Notes under the pieces: model-generated | Databases searched by the model: none | What the model saw: the letters and a program-made list of their open reading frames with translations, nothing else | Told to the model about the DNA's origin: nothing | Assembly (NCBI GenBank): GCA_965602855.1 | Contig: CBFCZV010000002.1 | Coordinates: 40,197 to 104,196 of the forward strand | Length of the DNA stretch: 64,000 nt | Origin: LH-M37 sp965602855 | GTDB taxonomy: Bacteria > Pseudomonadota > Gammaproteobacteria > SZUA-229 | Direction of reading: 5' to 3' | Part shown: positions 33,223 to 42,847 of the stretch, in pieces | How positions within the stretch are numbered: the first letter of the stretch is position 1 | Layout of the letters: each line of letters opens with the position of its first letter | Position numbers and translations under genes: made by a program

Positions 33223-34017
33223 TCAGGGTTCAGTGGTTTTATTTGTATTTGCCAATGCAATACTTTTCCTGTCCAGTGCCAGTGTTATTGATGCGTTTAC
33301 CGACATCTCTCTTATCAGAAGAAGAAACGTACATAACCAGCTAACCCCGCCTAGAACAACCATTAAATCATGATATGGTTTGAGGTTGCCAATAAATGGC
33401 AGAGCTGGAAGATCAACTGTTTTGGTATAGCTTATGTATTCGGTAAACCCAAACGACTGGATCAGGTACGGCAACCAGAATGCGAGTATCGATACAAAGA
33501 CCATGACGCCTAGTAATCTTATGATTAGTGTCGCTGGATAATGGTGTGCAGGAAGCAGTGCATTTTTCAGGCCTGAAAAAAGTGCTGTAAATATATTAAT
33601 GAAAGGCAGAATAAGAAAAGCAGCTAGCAGTGCCAATATGGGATAGCCAATTACAATTGCTCCAATTCTGTCCTTCATGCCCCTTATTTTGTCTTTGTAA
33701 TTAATTTTCCAGTAATACTCTGTTGAGGGGTTGATTACACGCATGAGCTGATTGGTTTTGCGACTGTATATCAGTGCAATGCTGTGTCCCTGTCGAAACT
33801 CAACATTACGATTATATAGTCGAACAGAATCTTCTTTTCCGCTATCAGTTTTGTACCAGATTACCTGATCCTGATGGTGGTCTACTCTGGATTGCACGTG
33901 ATAATTATTATCAGTCGATACGCTAGTGCTCGAGTAATTGCTTTCCTTTTCATCTATCACCGTGCCTGTAATGACATAGGAATATTCATCAACAACTTTA
34001 TTGATATTGAATAGCAT
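33223..34017 (-). CDS. Membrane protein with DUF3592-like extracytoplasmic domain
   Basis: A 264-residue protein. Residues 1-105 are a beta-rich domain (YVITGTVIDEKES, then VIWYKTDSGKEDSVRLY, SIALIYSRKTNQLMRVINPS), reminiscent of DUF3592-type domains. At least three membrane helices follow (about 120-150, 160-185 and 215-235). No enzymatic motif. It stands alone and converges on the DksA-like gene. Function unknown. Confidence 0.6.
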   Translation of the reverse strand: MLFNINKVVDEYSYVITGTVIDEKESNYSSTSVSTDNNYHVQSRVDHHQDQVIWYKTDSGKEDSVRLYNRNVEFRQGHSIALIYSRKTNQLMRVINPSTEYYWKINYKDKIRGMKDRIGAIVIGYPILALLAAFLILPFINIFTALFSGLKNALLPAHHYPATLIIRLLGVMVFVSILAFWLPYLIQSFGFTEYISYTKTVDLPALPFIGNLKPYHDLMVVLGGVSWLCTFLLLIREMSVNASITLALDRKSIALANTNKTTEP

Positions 34018-34248
34018 TTATTTTATACCTCAACAAAGATTATTATTTTTATAGTGTTTAAGACGCTATGTTCGTTTTATGCCAAATAACAGCAATTCTT
34101 AATTGCCAGAGCGTAATATGTACAGGTAAAACAAAGTGACATTCTATAAATAACTTTTGAATAAATATTGATTCGTGTCATAGATTGTAGTTTTTATGAG
34201 CTGTATATGAGTTTTACTGGGTGATCATTTATAGATTACACTAGTGAC

Positions 34249-35694
34249 ATGGGCGAAGAAATACAATATAGCCATTTTAAGAAATCAGATTACCAGCAAT
34301 TTGTTTCTCGACTTAAAGATGAAACGGCGTTGGTAAGGGACTGGTTCGATAGTGGTCATTTTTCATCAGCGCCATTGATGGCGGGCTATGAGCTGGAAGC
34401 CTGGTTGATTGATAATGAAGGCTCTCCTGCCCCGATTAACAAGGAGTTTCTTGATCTTGCTAATAACGCCATGCTCAGTCCTGAGCTGGCCAGATTTAAT
34501 ATCGAACTGAACGTAGAGCCAGAAGTGTTGAGTGGCAGTGTACTGTCCAGTTTTGAGAATAAGCTGAATACGCTCTGGCAACAGTGTGTGCAAACTGCGC
34601 AGTCGCTGGATAGTCAGTTCGTGGGTATTGGTATTCTGCCGACCCTGATGGATGATGACCTTATTCTGGAAAATATTTCTTTGCTTGATCGTTATAAGGC
34701 GCTCAATGAGCAGGTACTGCGATTGCGTAAGGGTCTGGGTATTAAACTTGATATTAATGGCACTGAGCACTTACAGGTCATGCATAAGGATGTGATGCTG
34801 GAAGCTGCCGCGACATCGTTGCAGATTCACATACAGGTGCCATTAGGGCAGGCGGTACGTTATTACAATGCGTCGATATTGCTGTCGGCACCGATGGTGG
34901 CAGTGAGCACCAATTCACCCTGTCTGTTTGGAAAAAAACTGTGGCAGGAAACGCGTATTCCAGTTTTTGAACAGGCTGTGCCAGCGGGTGGTTATGGTGG
35001 TGCGATTAGTGGGCCGGTGCAGCGAGTTGGTTTTGGAACGGGCTATGCGCGTGAGTCTCTGTCTGAATGCTTTCAGGAAAACCTCGAGCATTTCCCCGTA
35101 TTGTTGCCCGTGCATTATGAGTCGGATATTGCCGAGTTAAAACATCTGCGTTTACAGAATGGTACGATCTGGCGATGGAACCGGCCTTTGATTGGTTTTG
35201 ATGATGATGGAACACCGCATCTGCGTATCGAGCACCGTGTTTGTGCCACTAATCCTTCGATGCTAGACAACATCGCCAATACGGCTTTCTTCTATGGTCT
35301 GGTGCATTACTATGCGAGTGCGGACGTGCCGCCTGAAAACGTCATGCCGTTTACCGATGCCAGGGATAATTTTTATCGTGCTGCACAGCTTGGTATGAAG
35401 CATAAAATTAGCTGGATGGGTGAGCACACAGATTCGCTGCAGAATATTGTTTTAAACAGGTTGCTCAATGAAGCTGAAACGGGCTTGTATAAACTGGGTA
35501 TTGAACAATCTGATGTGCAGCGTTATTTGTCAGTTATCCAACAACGTGTCGAGCAGAATAAAACAGGGAGTCAGTGGCAACTCGATTTTCTTAATGCACA
35601 TCAGGATGACAGGAAACTATTGACGTTAAACTATTTGAAGAATCAGGCTTCTGGTCAGCCTGTGCACGAGTGGGATCTTGAGACGATATGTTAA
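34249..35694 (+). CDS. Glutamate-cysteine ligase (GCS2) family carboxylate-amine ligase
   Basis: A 481-residue ATP-dependent ligase of the GCS2 superfamily. Metal/substrate motifs appear as GYELEAWLID near residue 45, FNIELNVEPEVL near 83, SLQIHIQVPLGQAV near 190, and SAPMVAVSTNSPCLFGKKLWQETR near 205-230 (the family's S-x-N-S-P plus T-R region). It may make gamma-glutamylcysteine or another amide; it is not the E. coli GshA type by eye. It overlaps the M14-hydrolase gene by 7 bases, suggesting the two act on the same bond or molecule. Confidence 0.8.
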   Translation: MGEEIQYSHFKKSDYQQFVSRLKDETALVRDWFDSGHFSSAPLMAGYELEAWLIDNEGSPAPINKEFLDLANNAMLSPELARFNIELNVEPEVLSGSVLSSFENKLNTLWQQCVQTAQSLDSQFVGIGILPTLMDDDLILENISLLDRYKALNEQVLRLRKGLGIKLDINGTEHLQVMHKDVMLEAAATSLQIHIQVPLGQAVRYYNASILLSAPMVAVSTNSPCLFGKKLWQETRIPVFEQAVPAGGYGGAISGPVQRVGFGTGYARESLSECFQENLEHFPVLLPVHYESDIAELKHLRLQNGTIWRWNRPLIGFDDDGTPHLRIEHRVCATNPSMLDNIANTAFFYGLVHYYASADVPPENVMPFTDARDNFYRAAQLGMKHKISWMGEHTDSLQNIVLNRLLNEAETGLYKLGIEQSDVQRYLSVIQQRVEQNKTGSQWQLDFLNAHQDDRKLLTLNYLKNQASGQPVHEWDLETIC

Positions 35695-36695
35695 ATGAGA
35701 TTAATTTTGTACCTGAAGGTTTTTTAACGGCAACGGTCGAAGAGCTTGAGGATTTATTAAAAACGCCAACCTTGATTCATTTGTCGGGTGTTAATCCGCA
35801 GCCATTATTTGTTTCAACATTATTGCATGGTAATGAAACCACGGGTTTTTATGCCATTCAGCGATTGCTGAAAAAACACACCGAGCAGCCTCTGCCAAGA
35901 GCAGTATCTATATTCATCGGCAATATCGCAGCAGCAAAAGAAAATCAGCGTCATTTGGATGATCAGGATGATTACAATCGTATCTGGCCGGGCAGTCACC
36001 ACGGTGATTCGTCAGAAAAAGATATGATGCAGTCGGTGACTTATATCATGCGTAAAAAAAAGCCGTTTGCCAGTATTGATATACACAACAACACGGGCAA
36101 GAATCCACATTATGCCTGCATTAATATACTTAACCCACACGGCCTGGTGCTGGCTTCAAAGTTCAGTGATATAGCGGTTTACTTCACTAGCCCCAAAGGC
36201 GTGCAATCGTCGGCATTTTCAGATTTTTGCCCATCAGCGGTACTCGAATGTGGTCAGTCCAGTGACAGCTCAGGTGTTGATCATGCGCTGGCCTATCTCG
36301 AAACTGTTCTTGCTATGGATGACTTGTCGTCACATAACAGCAAAAGCCTGAAGCTATACCACACCGTGGCGCGCGTCACGATTCCAAAAACAGTCACAAT
36401 GGGTGAGGACATTGGTAGTGGCTGCCATGATATATGTTTAAGTGAGCAACTGGATGATAGGAATTTTCATCATATTCAGGCAGGCACTGAATTTGCGACA
36501 GCGAATCAGGAAAAAGAAAAACTGGTTATTGTTAGCAGTGAGAGTGATGAGGATGTAACGGATGAATATATTGAAATGAAAAATAACCGACTGTTGTTTA
36601 AAAAACCGATTACCTTATCAATGTTCACCAGATGTGAAAAAGCAATCAGGCAGGATTGTGTTTGCTATTTTATGGAAGAGTTACATATTGGTTAA
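35688..36695 (+). CDS. M14-type zinc hydrolase (AstE/aspartoacylase-like)
   Basis: A 335-residue member of the succinylglutamate desuccinylase/aspartoacylase group. Zn-binding parts are LLHGNETTGFYAI (HxxE) near residue 48 and SIDIHNNTG near 126, with the likely catalytic Glu in AVLECGQSSDSSG near 186. The C-terminal 100 residues form a beta-rich domain found in these deacylases. Overlap with the ligase gene upstream implies co-translation. The natural substrate is unknown; the pairing suggests it removes or trims the product of the ligase. Confidence 0.82.
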   Translation: MLNEINFVPEGFLTATVEELEDLLKTPTLIHLSGVNPQPLFVSTLLHGNETTGFYAIQRLLKKHTEQPLPRAVSIFIGNIAAAKENQRHLDDQDDYNRIWPGSHHGDSSEKDMMQSVTYIMRKKKPFASIDIHNNTGKNPHYACINILNPHGLVLASKFSDIAVYFTSPKGVQSSAFSDFCPSAVLECGQSSDSSGVDHALAYLETVLAMDDLSSHNSKSLKLYHTVARVTIPKTVTMGEDIGSGCHDICLSEQLDDRNFHHIQAGTEFATANQEKEKLVIVSSESDEDVTDEYIEMKNNRLLFKKPITLSMFTRCEKAIRQDCVCYFMEELHIG

Positions 36696-36827
36696 TGGTC
36701 TATAGTCAGCTCATAGCGTGACAGATAATTTCTTGTGTTACAGTAGGTTTACCTGATACGGATCAATATGGTTTTCGTATGTTTGGGTAAATATGGCGTT
36801 GAACAATGTAGAGAGGAGATTTGTTAG

Positions 36828-38579
36828 TTGGCTACAGAAATCCGTTTCGGAAAATACCTCAAAGAAGCTGCCGCTCATCACGACACTGTCTCTTATAATG
36901 ATCTGATTCCAAAAGTCGAGCTGGATGAAGAAGGGCGTGAGAAGGCCGCCGAAGTCACCGATATCAAACTTCGTACTATCGATGTCTATCGTCTGTTGCA
37001 ACCCTATGTCACCAGCAGAACCATGGAGCAGGTTAAGGCCGTAGTGCCGCTGGCGCTGTATCTTATGTTGTTCCAGATGATTATTCTGCGTCAGGGTGTC
37101 AATGATGTGATGATTATCACTGGCGGTCTTTTTGCCGTCATCATCGGCCTGATGTTTTTCATGGAAGGTTTGAAAGTGGGTCTGATGCCCTTTGGTTCCT
37201 CGCTCGGTACTACGCTGCCAGCAAAATCCTCCCTGCCAGTCGTGCTCACCATTGCTTTTATACTGGGTATTGGTGTGACCTTTGCCGAACCTGCGATAGG
37301 TGCGCTGAAAGCAGCGGGGCAGGTGGTGAAAGTCGAAACCGCCCCTTATTTATATACCTTGCTCAATGACTGGTCAGAACAATTAGTGCTGGTGGTTGGC
37401 ATGGGTGTTGGGCTTGCGGTTGTTTTAGGTACGGTGCGCCTGTTATATGGCTGGAGTCTGAAGCCATTTATCTATGCCATCTTATCGCCCACGATATTGC
37501 TGACGATTTATATTCAGCAGAATGATGAATTATCTAAAATGCTGGGGCTGGCCTGGGATTGTGGTGCCGTCACCACCGGTCCAGTGACTGTGCCACTGGT
37601 GCTGGCGCTAGGTATCGGTATCGCATCGGCAGCGGGTAAGGGTAGTTCCTCCTTATCAGGTTTTGGTATCGTCACCATGGCTTCCTTATTCCCCATTATG
37701 GGCGTCGAGCTATTAGCCATTTATGTGTTCCATGCCACCACACCGGAAGCCATTATTGCTGCAGCCAGTGTTAGTAGTGAAGAGATTGCAGCCTGGTACA
37801 CCATGACACCGTATGCCGAAGTCATTGGTGGCATACGTGCAATTGTGCCGCTGGTTATTTTTCTGGTTATCGTGATGAAAGTGGTATTGCGGGAAAAAAT
37901 TCGTAACTCCGGCATTATTACCTATGGCATTGCACTGGCGGTGATTGGCATGATTATTTTTAGTTTAGGTTTAACTTACGGCCTGGCTAAACTGGGTGGT
38001 CAATCCGGTGGTTTTATCCCTGCGGCCTTTTCTCAGGTAAGCAGTGTTGAAGGTTCGCCTCTGTATTTCTATTCGCTGGGGATTTTAATCGCATTATTTT
38101 TTGCGTGGGCACTGGGCTTTGGTGCAACTCTGGCAGAACCGGCTTTGAATGCGCTGGGTATCACCGTTGAACAACTTACCAATGGTGCCTTTAAGAAATC
38201 GACTCTGATGTATGCGGTTTCATTTGGTGTTGGTTTTGGCATCGCGATAGGCGTGGCGAAAATAGTTTTCGATATACAAATCGCCTACCTGTTAATCGCT
38301 TTTTATGCGGTCGCCATAGTATTAACCTATTTATCATCTGAGGAATTTGTCAATATCGCATGGGATAGCGCTGGCGTCACCACCGGTCCGGTAACCGTGC
38401 CACTGGTATTAGCCATGGGCTTAGGTTTTGCCAATAGTGCCAATGCCATCGAAGGTTTTGGTATTTTATCCATGGCATCCATCGGCCCCATTATTGCGGT
38501 GCAGGCGACAGGTCTATGGATCAATATGAAAGTTAATCTTAAACGTAAAAAATTACAGCCAGTTGCAGCGGAGATATAA
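36828..38579 (+). CDS. DUF1538 membrane transporter-like protein with internal duplication
   Basis: A 583-residue inner-membrane protein with about 12-14 helices in two homologous halves. The duplication is visible in GIGVTFAEPAIGAL versus GFGATLAEPALNAL, and in WDCGAVTTGPVTVPLVLALG versus WDSAGVTTGPVTVPLVLAMG. The first ~65 residues are a hydrophilic cytoplasmic extension. Inverted or duplicated halves with conserved TTGPVTVP loops suggest a transporter; the substrate is unknown. The start is TTG at 36828, nine bases after GAGAGGAG. It leads an operon with two PII-like genes. Confidence 0.88.
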   Translation: MATEIRFGKYLKEAAAHHDTVSYNDLIPKVELDEEGREKAAEVTDIKLRTIDVYRLLQPYVTSRTMEQVKAVVPLALYLMLFQMIILRQGVNDVMIITGGLFAVIIGLMFFMEGLKVGLMPFGSSLGTTLPAKSSLPVVLTIAFILGIGVTFAEPAIGALKAAGQVVKVETAPYLYTLLNDWSEQLVLVVGMGVGLAVVLGTVRLLYGWSLKPFIYAILSPTILLTIYIQQNDELSKMLGLAWDCGAVTTGPVTVPLVLALGIGIASAAGKGSSSLSGFGIVTMASLFPIMGVELLAIYVFHATTPEAIIAAASVSSEEIAAWYTMTPYAEVIGGIRAIVPLVIFLVIVMKVVLREKIRNSGIITYGIALAVIGMIIFSLGLTYGLAKLGGQSGGFIPAAFSQVSSVEGSPLYFYSLGILIALFFAWALGFGATLAEPALNALGITVEQLTNGAFKKSTLMYAVSFGVGFGIAIGVAKIVFDIQIAYLLIAFYAVAIVLTYLSSEEFVNIAWDSAGVTTGPVTVPLVLAMGLGFANSANAIEGFGILSMASIGPIIAVQATGLWINMKVNLKRKKLQPVAAEI

Positions 38580-38581
38580 AA

Positions 38582-38944
38582 ATGCCACAAAGAGAAATGG
38601 TTATTCTGACTGATGCTTCATTGATTACCTGCGTGGTGCAGAAAGGCCTGGCAGATGAAGTAGTAAAAGCCGCACAGGAAGGTGGTGCACAGGGTGCGAC
38701 TATCTATTACGGCCGTGGTACCGGCGTACGTGAACGTCTGGGCATTCTTGGTTTAACCATCGAAGCCGAAAAAGAAGTTATCACTATTATGGTCGCCAAT
38801 GACCAGATGGATCGTATCTTTGAAAAAATGTATATGGCTGGACAAATGGATACTCCAGGCAAGGGATTTATGTATGTTGCTCAGCTGGAAAAAGCAGCGA
38901 CCTATGTGCCCGAAGAAATGCTTGAGAAACTGGTGAGCGAATGA
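38582..38944 (+). CDS. PII-like regulatory protein 1
   Basis: A 120-residue PII-superfamily protein. The ferredoxin-like fold shows LITCVVQKGLADEVVKAAQEGGAQGATIYYGRGTG, an RERLG-containing T-loop, then EAEKEVITIMVANDQMDRIFEKMY and GKGFMYVAQLEKA. The canonical uridylylated YRGAEY T-loop is absent, so control by GlnD is unlikely; nucleotide or metabolite binding is plausible. It starts two bases after the transporter stop. Confidence 0.88.
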   Translation: MPQREMVILTDASLITCVVQKGLADEVVKAAQEGGAQGATIYYGRGTGVRERLGILGLTIEAEKEVITIMVANDQMDRIFEKMYMAGQMDTPGKGFMYVAQLEKAATYVPEEMLEKLVSE

Positions 38945-39282
38945 CCGCCCTTAAAACAACAAAATTAATTACTGCAATACTGCCAAAAGGCACGTCACTA
39001 GATGTGGTCGATAAACTAAAGCATGAAAAATCATTGACCACGGCTAACTTTAACTATGCACGTGGCATGGGCAAATTAACGCCCGCAAAATATCGTGGTG
39101 TTGGTGAGCAAAGTGAAAAAGAAGTTTTTACAGTCGTTGTTGATGAATCACGCGCCGATGAGATTTTTGAATATATCTATAATCTTGCTGAGATAAATCG
39201 CCCACACGGCGGTTTGATTTATATGCAGAAGTTAATGCAGAGTACAGATTTTGTTTTGCCGGATGTGACTGAGGAACATTAA
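38941..39282 (+). CDS. PII-like regulatory protein 2
   Basis: A 113-residue second PII-like protein (TTKLITAILPKGTSLDVVDKL, then NFNYARGMGKL, KYRGVGEQSEKEVFTVVV and GGLIYMQKLMQ). Unlike its neighbour it keeps a YRG element in the T-loop region. It overlaps the first PII-like gene by four bases (ATGA). Two different PII-like proteins with one transporter may form a mixed trimer or act as two separate signals on the two transporter halves. Confidence 0.86.
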   Translation: MTALKTTKLITAILPKGTSLDVVDKLKHEKSLTTANFNYARGMGKLTPAKYRGVGEQSEKEVFTVVVDESRADEIFEYIYNLAEINRPHGGLIYMQKLMQSTDFVLPDVTEEH

Positions 39283-39310
39283 TTGTCATTTTATTTTTTA
39301 GAGATTAGTT

Positions 39311-39508
39311 ATGGACAAAAAAGATCCTAAAAAGAATTTTATCAATTCATACATAGAACGTGTGCTTGCAATTAAGGCATTGCGAAAAATTAGAGGTACA
39401 CTGGATGAATTTGAGCAAGAAGATTTAAAGCATAAAAAGGTCGCAAAGAATGCTTTAATGTTTATTGTTGTGATTTTAGTGCTGTACTATTTTTATGTGC
39501 GCTTCTGA
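39311..39508 (+). CDS. Small single-helix membrane protein (65 aa)
   Basis: A basic N-terminal half rich in Lys/Arg (MDKKDPKKNFINSYIERVLAI) followed by one C-terminal membrane helix (ALMFIVVILVLYYFYVRF). It lies 28 bases after the second PII-like gene on the same strand and may be the last gene of that operon. Function unknown. Confidence 0.55.
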   Translation: MDKKDPKKNFINSYIERVLAIKALRKIRGTLDEFEQEDLKHKKVAKNALMFIVVILVLYYFYVRF

Positions 39509-39536
39509 TTGATGCCCACTCAAGGGATTGGAAGAG

Positions 39537-40529
39537 TTAATCCCAAACAAGTGGAGGCTCATTCAACAAAGCCGCCTGTTCCCTCAAAGCCAAAACATGA
39601 TCTTCCCAATAGCGCGTGGTATCAAACCACGGAAACGCTCTCGGAAATGCGGGGTCATGCCAGCGTGAGGCTATCCACGATGTGTAATGAATAATGCGTA
39701 GAGTTCTCAGGGCTTCCGCCAGATGTAATTCGCTGGGATTAAAATCATAAAACTGCGTATAACCTTCGAGCAGGTCGGCGAGTCTTTCGGTCATGTAGGC
39801 TCTATCACCAGAAAGAAACATCCATAAATCCTGAATTGCGGGGCCGGTTCGTGCATCATCAAAATCGACGATGTGCGGGCCGTCGTCGGTCCATAAAATA
39901 TTGCTGGGGTGGCAGTCGCCGTGCAGGCGAATGATTTTTACATCACCGGCTCGTTCAAAACTGCGTTCGATCTGACGGATGAGGTCGGTGGTGACTGAAG
40001 TGTAGGCTTCGAGTAGATATTCGGGGATGAAATTGTTGTCCAATAAAAAAGCGCGTGGTTTAATTGCCAGAGTTTCGATATTTAGCGTGGTTCTATGTTC
40101 GAATTTTTTGGTGGCACCGAGGGCGTGAATGCGACCGATAAAACGCCCGAGCTGTTCGAGATGTTCGGGATTATCGAGTTCGGGTGAGCGACCACCGCGG
40201 CGGGGGTAAAGCGCAAAGCTGTGATGGCCGTGCTTGAGCAGGGTTTTTCCCTGAGCGTTGACGATGGGTGCAATCACCGGAATTTCCTGCTCGGCTAAAT
40301 CTAGGGTGAACTGGTGCTCTTCTATAATGGCTTCATCGCTCCAGCGGTGCGGGCGGTAAAACTTGGCGACCAATGGTTTGTCATCCTCAACGCCAATTTG
40401 ATAAACACGATTTTCATAACTGTTCAACGCCAGAAAACGACCGTCACATTGAATGCCGGTGGCTTCGATAGCATCGAGAATGTGGTCGGGTGTCAGGTCG
40501 GCAAAGGCCTGGCTTAGAGAATCGGTCAT
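39537..40529 (-). CDS. srkA: Stress response kinase A (YihE/SrkA family)
   Basis: A Ser/Thr protein kinase of the aminoglycoside-phosphotransferase fold that in E. coli counters MazEF-linked death under stress. The catalytic loop is IIRLHGDCHPSNILW and the metal loop is HIVDFDDARTGPAIQDLWM; the ATP-binding Lys is in PLVAKFYRPHRW and the signature YENRVYQIG is near residue 40. ATG 40529 gives 330 residues, the family size; the longer frame adds an unrelated leader. Confidence 0.92.
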   Translation of the reverse strand: MTDSLSQAFADLTPDHILDAIEATGIQCDGRFLALNSYENRVYQIGVEDDKPLVAKFYRPHRWSDEAIIEEHQFTLDLAEQEIPVIAPIVNAQGKTLLKHGHHSFALYPRRGGRSPELDNPEHLEQLGRFIGRIHALGATKKFEHRTTLNIETLAIKPRAFLLDNNFIPEYLLEAYTSVTTDLIRQIERSFERAGDVKIIRLHGDCHPSNILWTDDGPHIVDFDDARTGPAIQDLWMFLSGDRAYMTERLADLLEGYTQFYDFNPSELHLAEALRTLRIIHYTSWIASRWHDPAFPRAFPWFDTTRYWEDHVLALREQAALLNEPPLVWD

Positions 40530-40641
40530 AATTATTGAGATTGTGTCAAAGGATAGTCGAATACTATAACAGGGCAGTTCACAGTTGTGCTTCAAAATAT
40601 GAGATAATGGCCGGCTCTCAGAATATCACCGGTACAGACAC

Positions 40642-42258
40642 TTGATCACTACAGCAAACATCACCATGCAGTTCGGCGCCAAGCCGCTGTTCGAAAACAT
40701 TTCCGTAAAATTTGGCGGTGGTAATCGCTACGGCCTGATCGGTGCCAACGGTTGCGGCAAATCCACCTTCATAAAAATCCTCGGCGGCGATTTAGAGCCA
40801 ACCGCCGGTAGCGTTTCCGTGGACATAAACCAACGCGTCGGTAAATTGCGTCAGGATCAATTCGCTTACGAAGATTTCAGCGTTATTGATACCGTGATCA
40901 TGGGTCACGAAGAACTCTGGGAAGTGAAACAGGAACGCGATCGCATTTACGGTCTGCCTGAAATGACCGAAGAGGAAGGCATGAAAGTCGCCGACCTTGA
41001 AGTGCATTTTGCCGAGATGGATGGCTACACCGCCGAATCTCGCGCCGGTGAATTGCTGCTGGGTCTGGATATTCCACTGGAGCAGCACAACGGCCCGATG
41101 AGCGCGGTTGCCCCTGGCTGGAAACTGCGCGTATTGCTGGCGCAGGCCCTGTTCTCCGATCCTGATATTCTGCTGCTCGACGAGCCGACCAATAACCTCG
41201 ACATCAATACCATTCGCTGGCTGGAAGATGTTATCAACCAGCGCAAGAGCACCATGATCATCATCTCGCATGACCGTCACTTCCTGAACAGTGTCTGTAC
41301 ACACATGGCTGATCTGGATTACGGCGAGCTGCGTCTGTTCCCCGGTAATTATGATGAATATATGATCGCCGCCACGCAGACGCGCGAAAAAATGCAAAAT
41401 GAAAATGCCAAGAAGAAAGTCAAAATTGCTGAACTACAGAATTTTGTCAGTCGCTTCTCAGCGAATGCGTCAAAAGCCAAGCAGGCGACTTCCCGTGCCA
41501 AACAGCTAGACAAGATTGAGCTGACCGTGATCAAGCCATCGAGTCGTGTCAATCCTTTCATTCGTTTCGAGCAGGACAAAAAACTGTTCCGCCTGGCGCT
41601 GGAAGTTGAAGGCCTTAAAAAACACTACGATGACGAACTGCCTTTATTTGAAAACCTTAACATGATGGTTGAAGTCGGCGAACGCGTTGCTATCATCGGT
41701 CCCAACGGTATCGGTAAAACCACTTTGTTGCGTACCTTGCTCGGTGATATCGAAGCCGATGCCGGTGAAGTTAAATGGTCAGAGAATTCATTACTAGGTA
41801 GTTACGCGCAGGACCACTCCGCCGATTTTGAAACCGACCTGACCCTGTTCGACTGGATGAGCCAGTGGAAACAGCCCAGCGATGACGAGCAGGCAGTGCG
41901 TAGTGTTCTTGGTCGTTTGCTGTTCTCGCAGGATGACATTAAAAAATCCGTCAAAATTATTTCCGGTGGTGAACAGGGGCGCATGTTGTTTGGCAAATTA
42001 ATGATGAGTAAACCGAACATTTTATTAATGGACGAGCCAACCAATCACCTTGATATGGAATCGATTGAATCGCTCAACCTGGCGCTGGAGAATTATGAAG
42101 GCACATTATTCTTCGTCAGTCACGACCGTGAGTTTGTCTCATCATTGGCAACGCGTGTTATCGAAATGACACCGACGGGTATAGTGAACTTCGCTGGCAC
42201 TTATGAAGAATATCTGGGCAGTCAGGGTATTGAACAAATGGGTGCGAAAGCTTCCTGA
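40642..42258 (+). CDS. ybiT: ABC-F family ATPase (YbiT-like)
   Basis: A soluble ribosome-associated ATPase with two ABC domains. Walker A motifs are GANGCGKSTF (about 35) and GPNGIGKTTL (about 355); Walker B parts are ILLLDEPTNNLD and ILLMDEPTNHLD. The first signature region reads APGWKLRVLLAQALF, as in YbiT, rather than LSGG; the second is ISGGEQGRM. The ABC-F linker lies near residues 245-310. The start is TTG at 40642. Probably aids translation under stress. No partner membrane protein. Confidence 0.92.
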   Translation: MITTANITMQFGAKPLFENISVKFGGGNRYGLIGANGCGKSTFIKILGGDLEPTAGSVSVDINQRVGKLRQDQFAYEDFSVIDTVIMGHEELWEVKQERDRIYGLPEMTEEEGMKVADLEVHFAEMDGYTAESRAGELLLGLDIPLEQHNGPMSAVAPGWKLRVLLAQALFSDPDILLLDEPTNNLDINTIRWLEDVINQRKSTMIIISHDRHFLNSVCTHMADLDYGELRLFPGNYDEYMIAATQTREKMQNENAKKKVKIAELQNFVSRFSANASKAKQATSRAKQLDKIELTVIKPSSRVNPFIRFEQDKKLFRLALEVEGLKKHYDDELPLFENLNMMVEVGERVAIIGPNGIGKTTLLRTLLGDIEADAGEVKWSENSLLGSYAQDHSADFETDLTLFDWMSQWKQPSDDEQAVRSVLGRLLFSQDDIKKSVKIISGGEQGRMLFGKLMMSKPNILLMDEPTNHLDMESIESLNLALENYEGTLFFVSHDREFVSSLATRVIEMTPTGIVNFAGTYEEYLGSQGIEQMGAKAS

Positions 42259-42286
42259 TAAAGGATGTTTTTAACGCAGTATAGAT

Positions 42287-42847
42287 ATGAAAAATGATCA
42301 AGCCATAATCGCTCAAACCCAGTGCTGGGTTAAGACGGTTATCATTGGCCACAACTTCTGCCCCTTCGCTAAACGCGAACTGGAACGTGAAAGCATTCGC
42401 TTCAGCGTAGACCGTTCAACAGATCTTGCATCGGCATTGCAGATGGTCATCGATGAGTGCGTTCATCTCGATAATAACGATGCAACTGAAACCACGCTGT
42501 TAATCTTTACAGAAGCTTTTGAAAGTTTTGACGATTATCTGGAACTGGTCGAGTTGGCTCAGGAATTATTAGCCGATCAGGATTACGAAGGTACTTATCA
42601 GCTCGCCAGTTTTCATCCGCAATATTGCTTCGCTGACGCAGATCAGAATGATGCCGCCAACTACACCAATCGTTCACCTTATCCCATGCTGCATTTAATT
42701 CGAGAAGCCAGTCTGGCGCAGGCATTAGAAAGTTATCCTGAGTCAGAGAAAATCCCTAAGCGTAATGTTGAATATGCAAGAGAGCTTGGTCTGGAAGAAA
42801 TGAAGCGACAGCTTGATGCCTGTTGTAAGCTCGGTAAGCATGAATGA
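42287..42847 (+). CDS. DUF1415 family protein
   Basis: A 186-residue soluble protein of the DUF1415 family, recognised by TQCWVKTVIIGHNFCPFAKRELE at the N-terminus, YQLASFHPQYCFADAD near residue 105, and the NRSPYPMLHLIREASL stretch. Conserved Cys residues (NFCPFAK) could bind metal or be redox active. Function is not established. It overlaps the MOSC gene by 8 bases. Confidence 0.88.
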   Translation: MKNDQAIIAQTQCWVKTVIIGHNFCPFAKRELERESIRFSVDRSTDLASALQMVIDECVHLDNNDATETTLLIFTEAFESFDDYLELVELAQELLADQDYEGTYQLASFHPQYCFADADQNDAANYTNRSPYPMLHLIREASLAQALESYPESEKIPKRNVEYARELGLEEMKRQLDACCKLGKHE

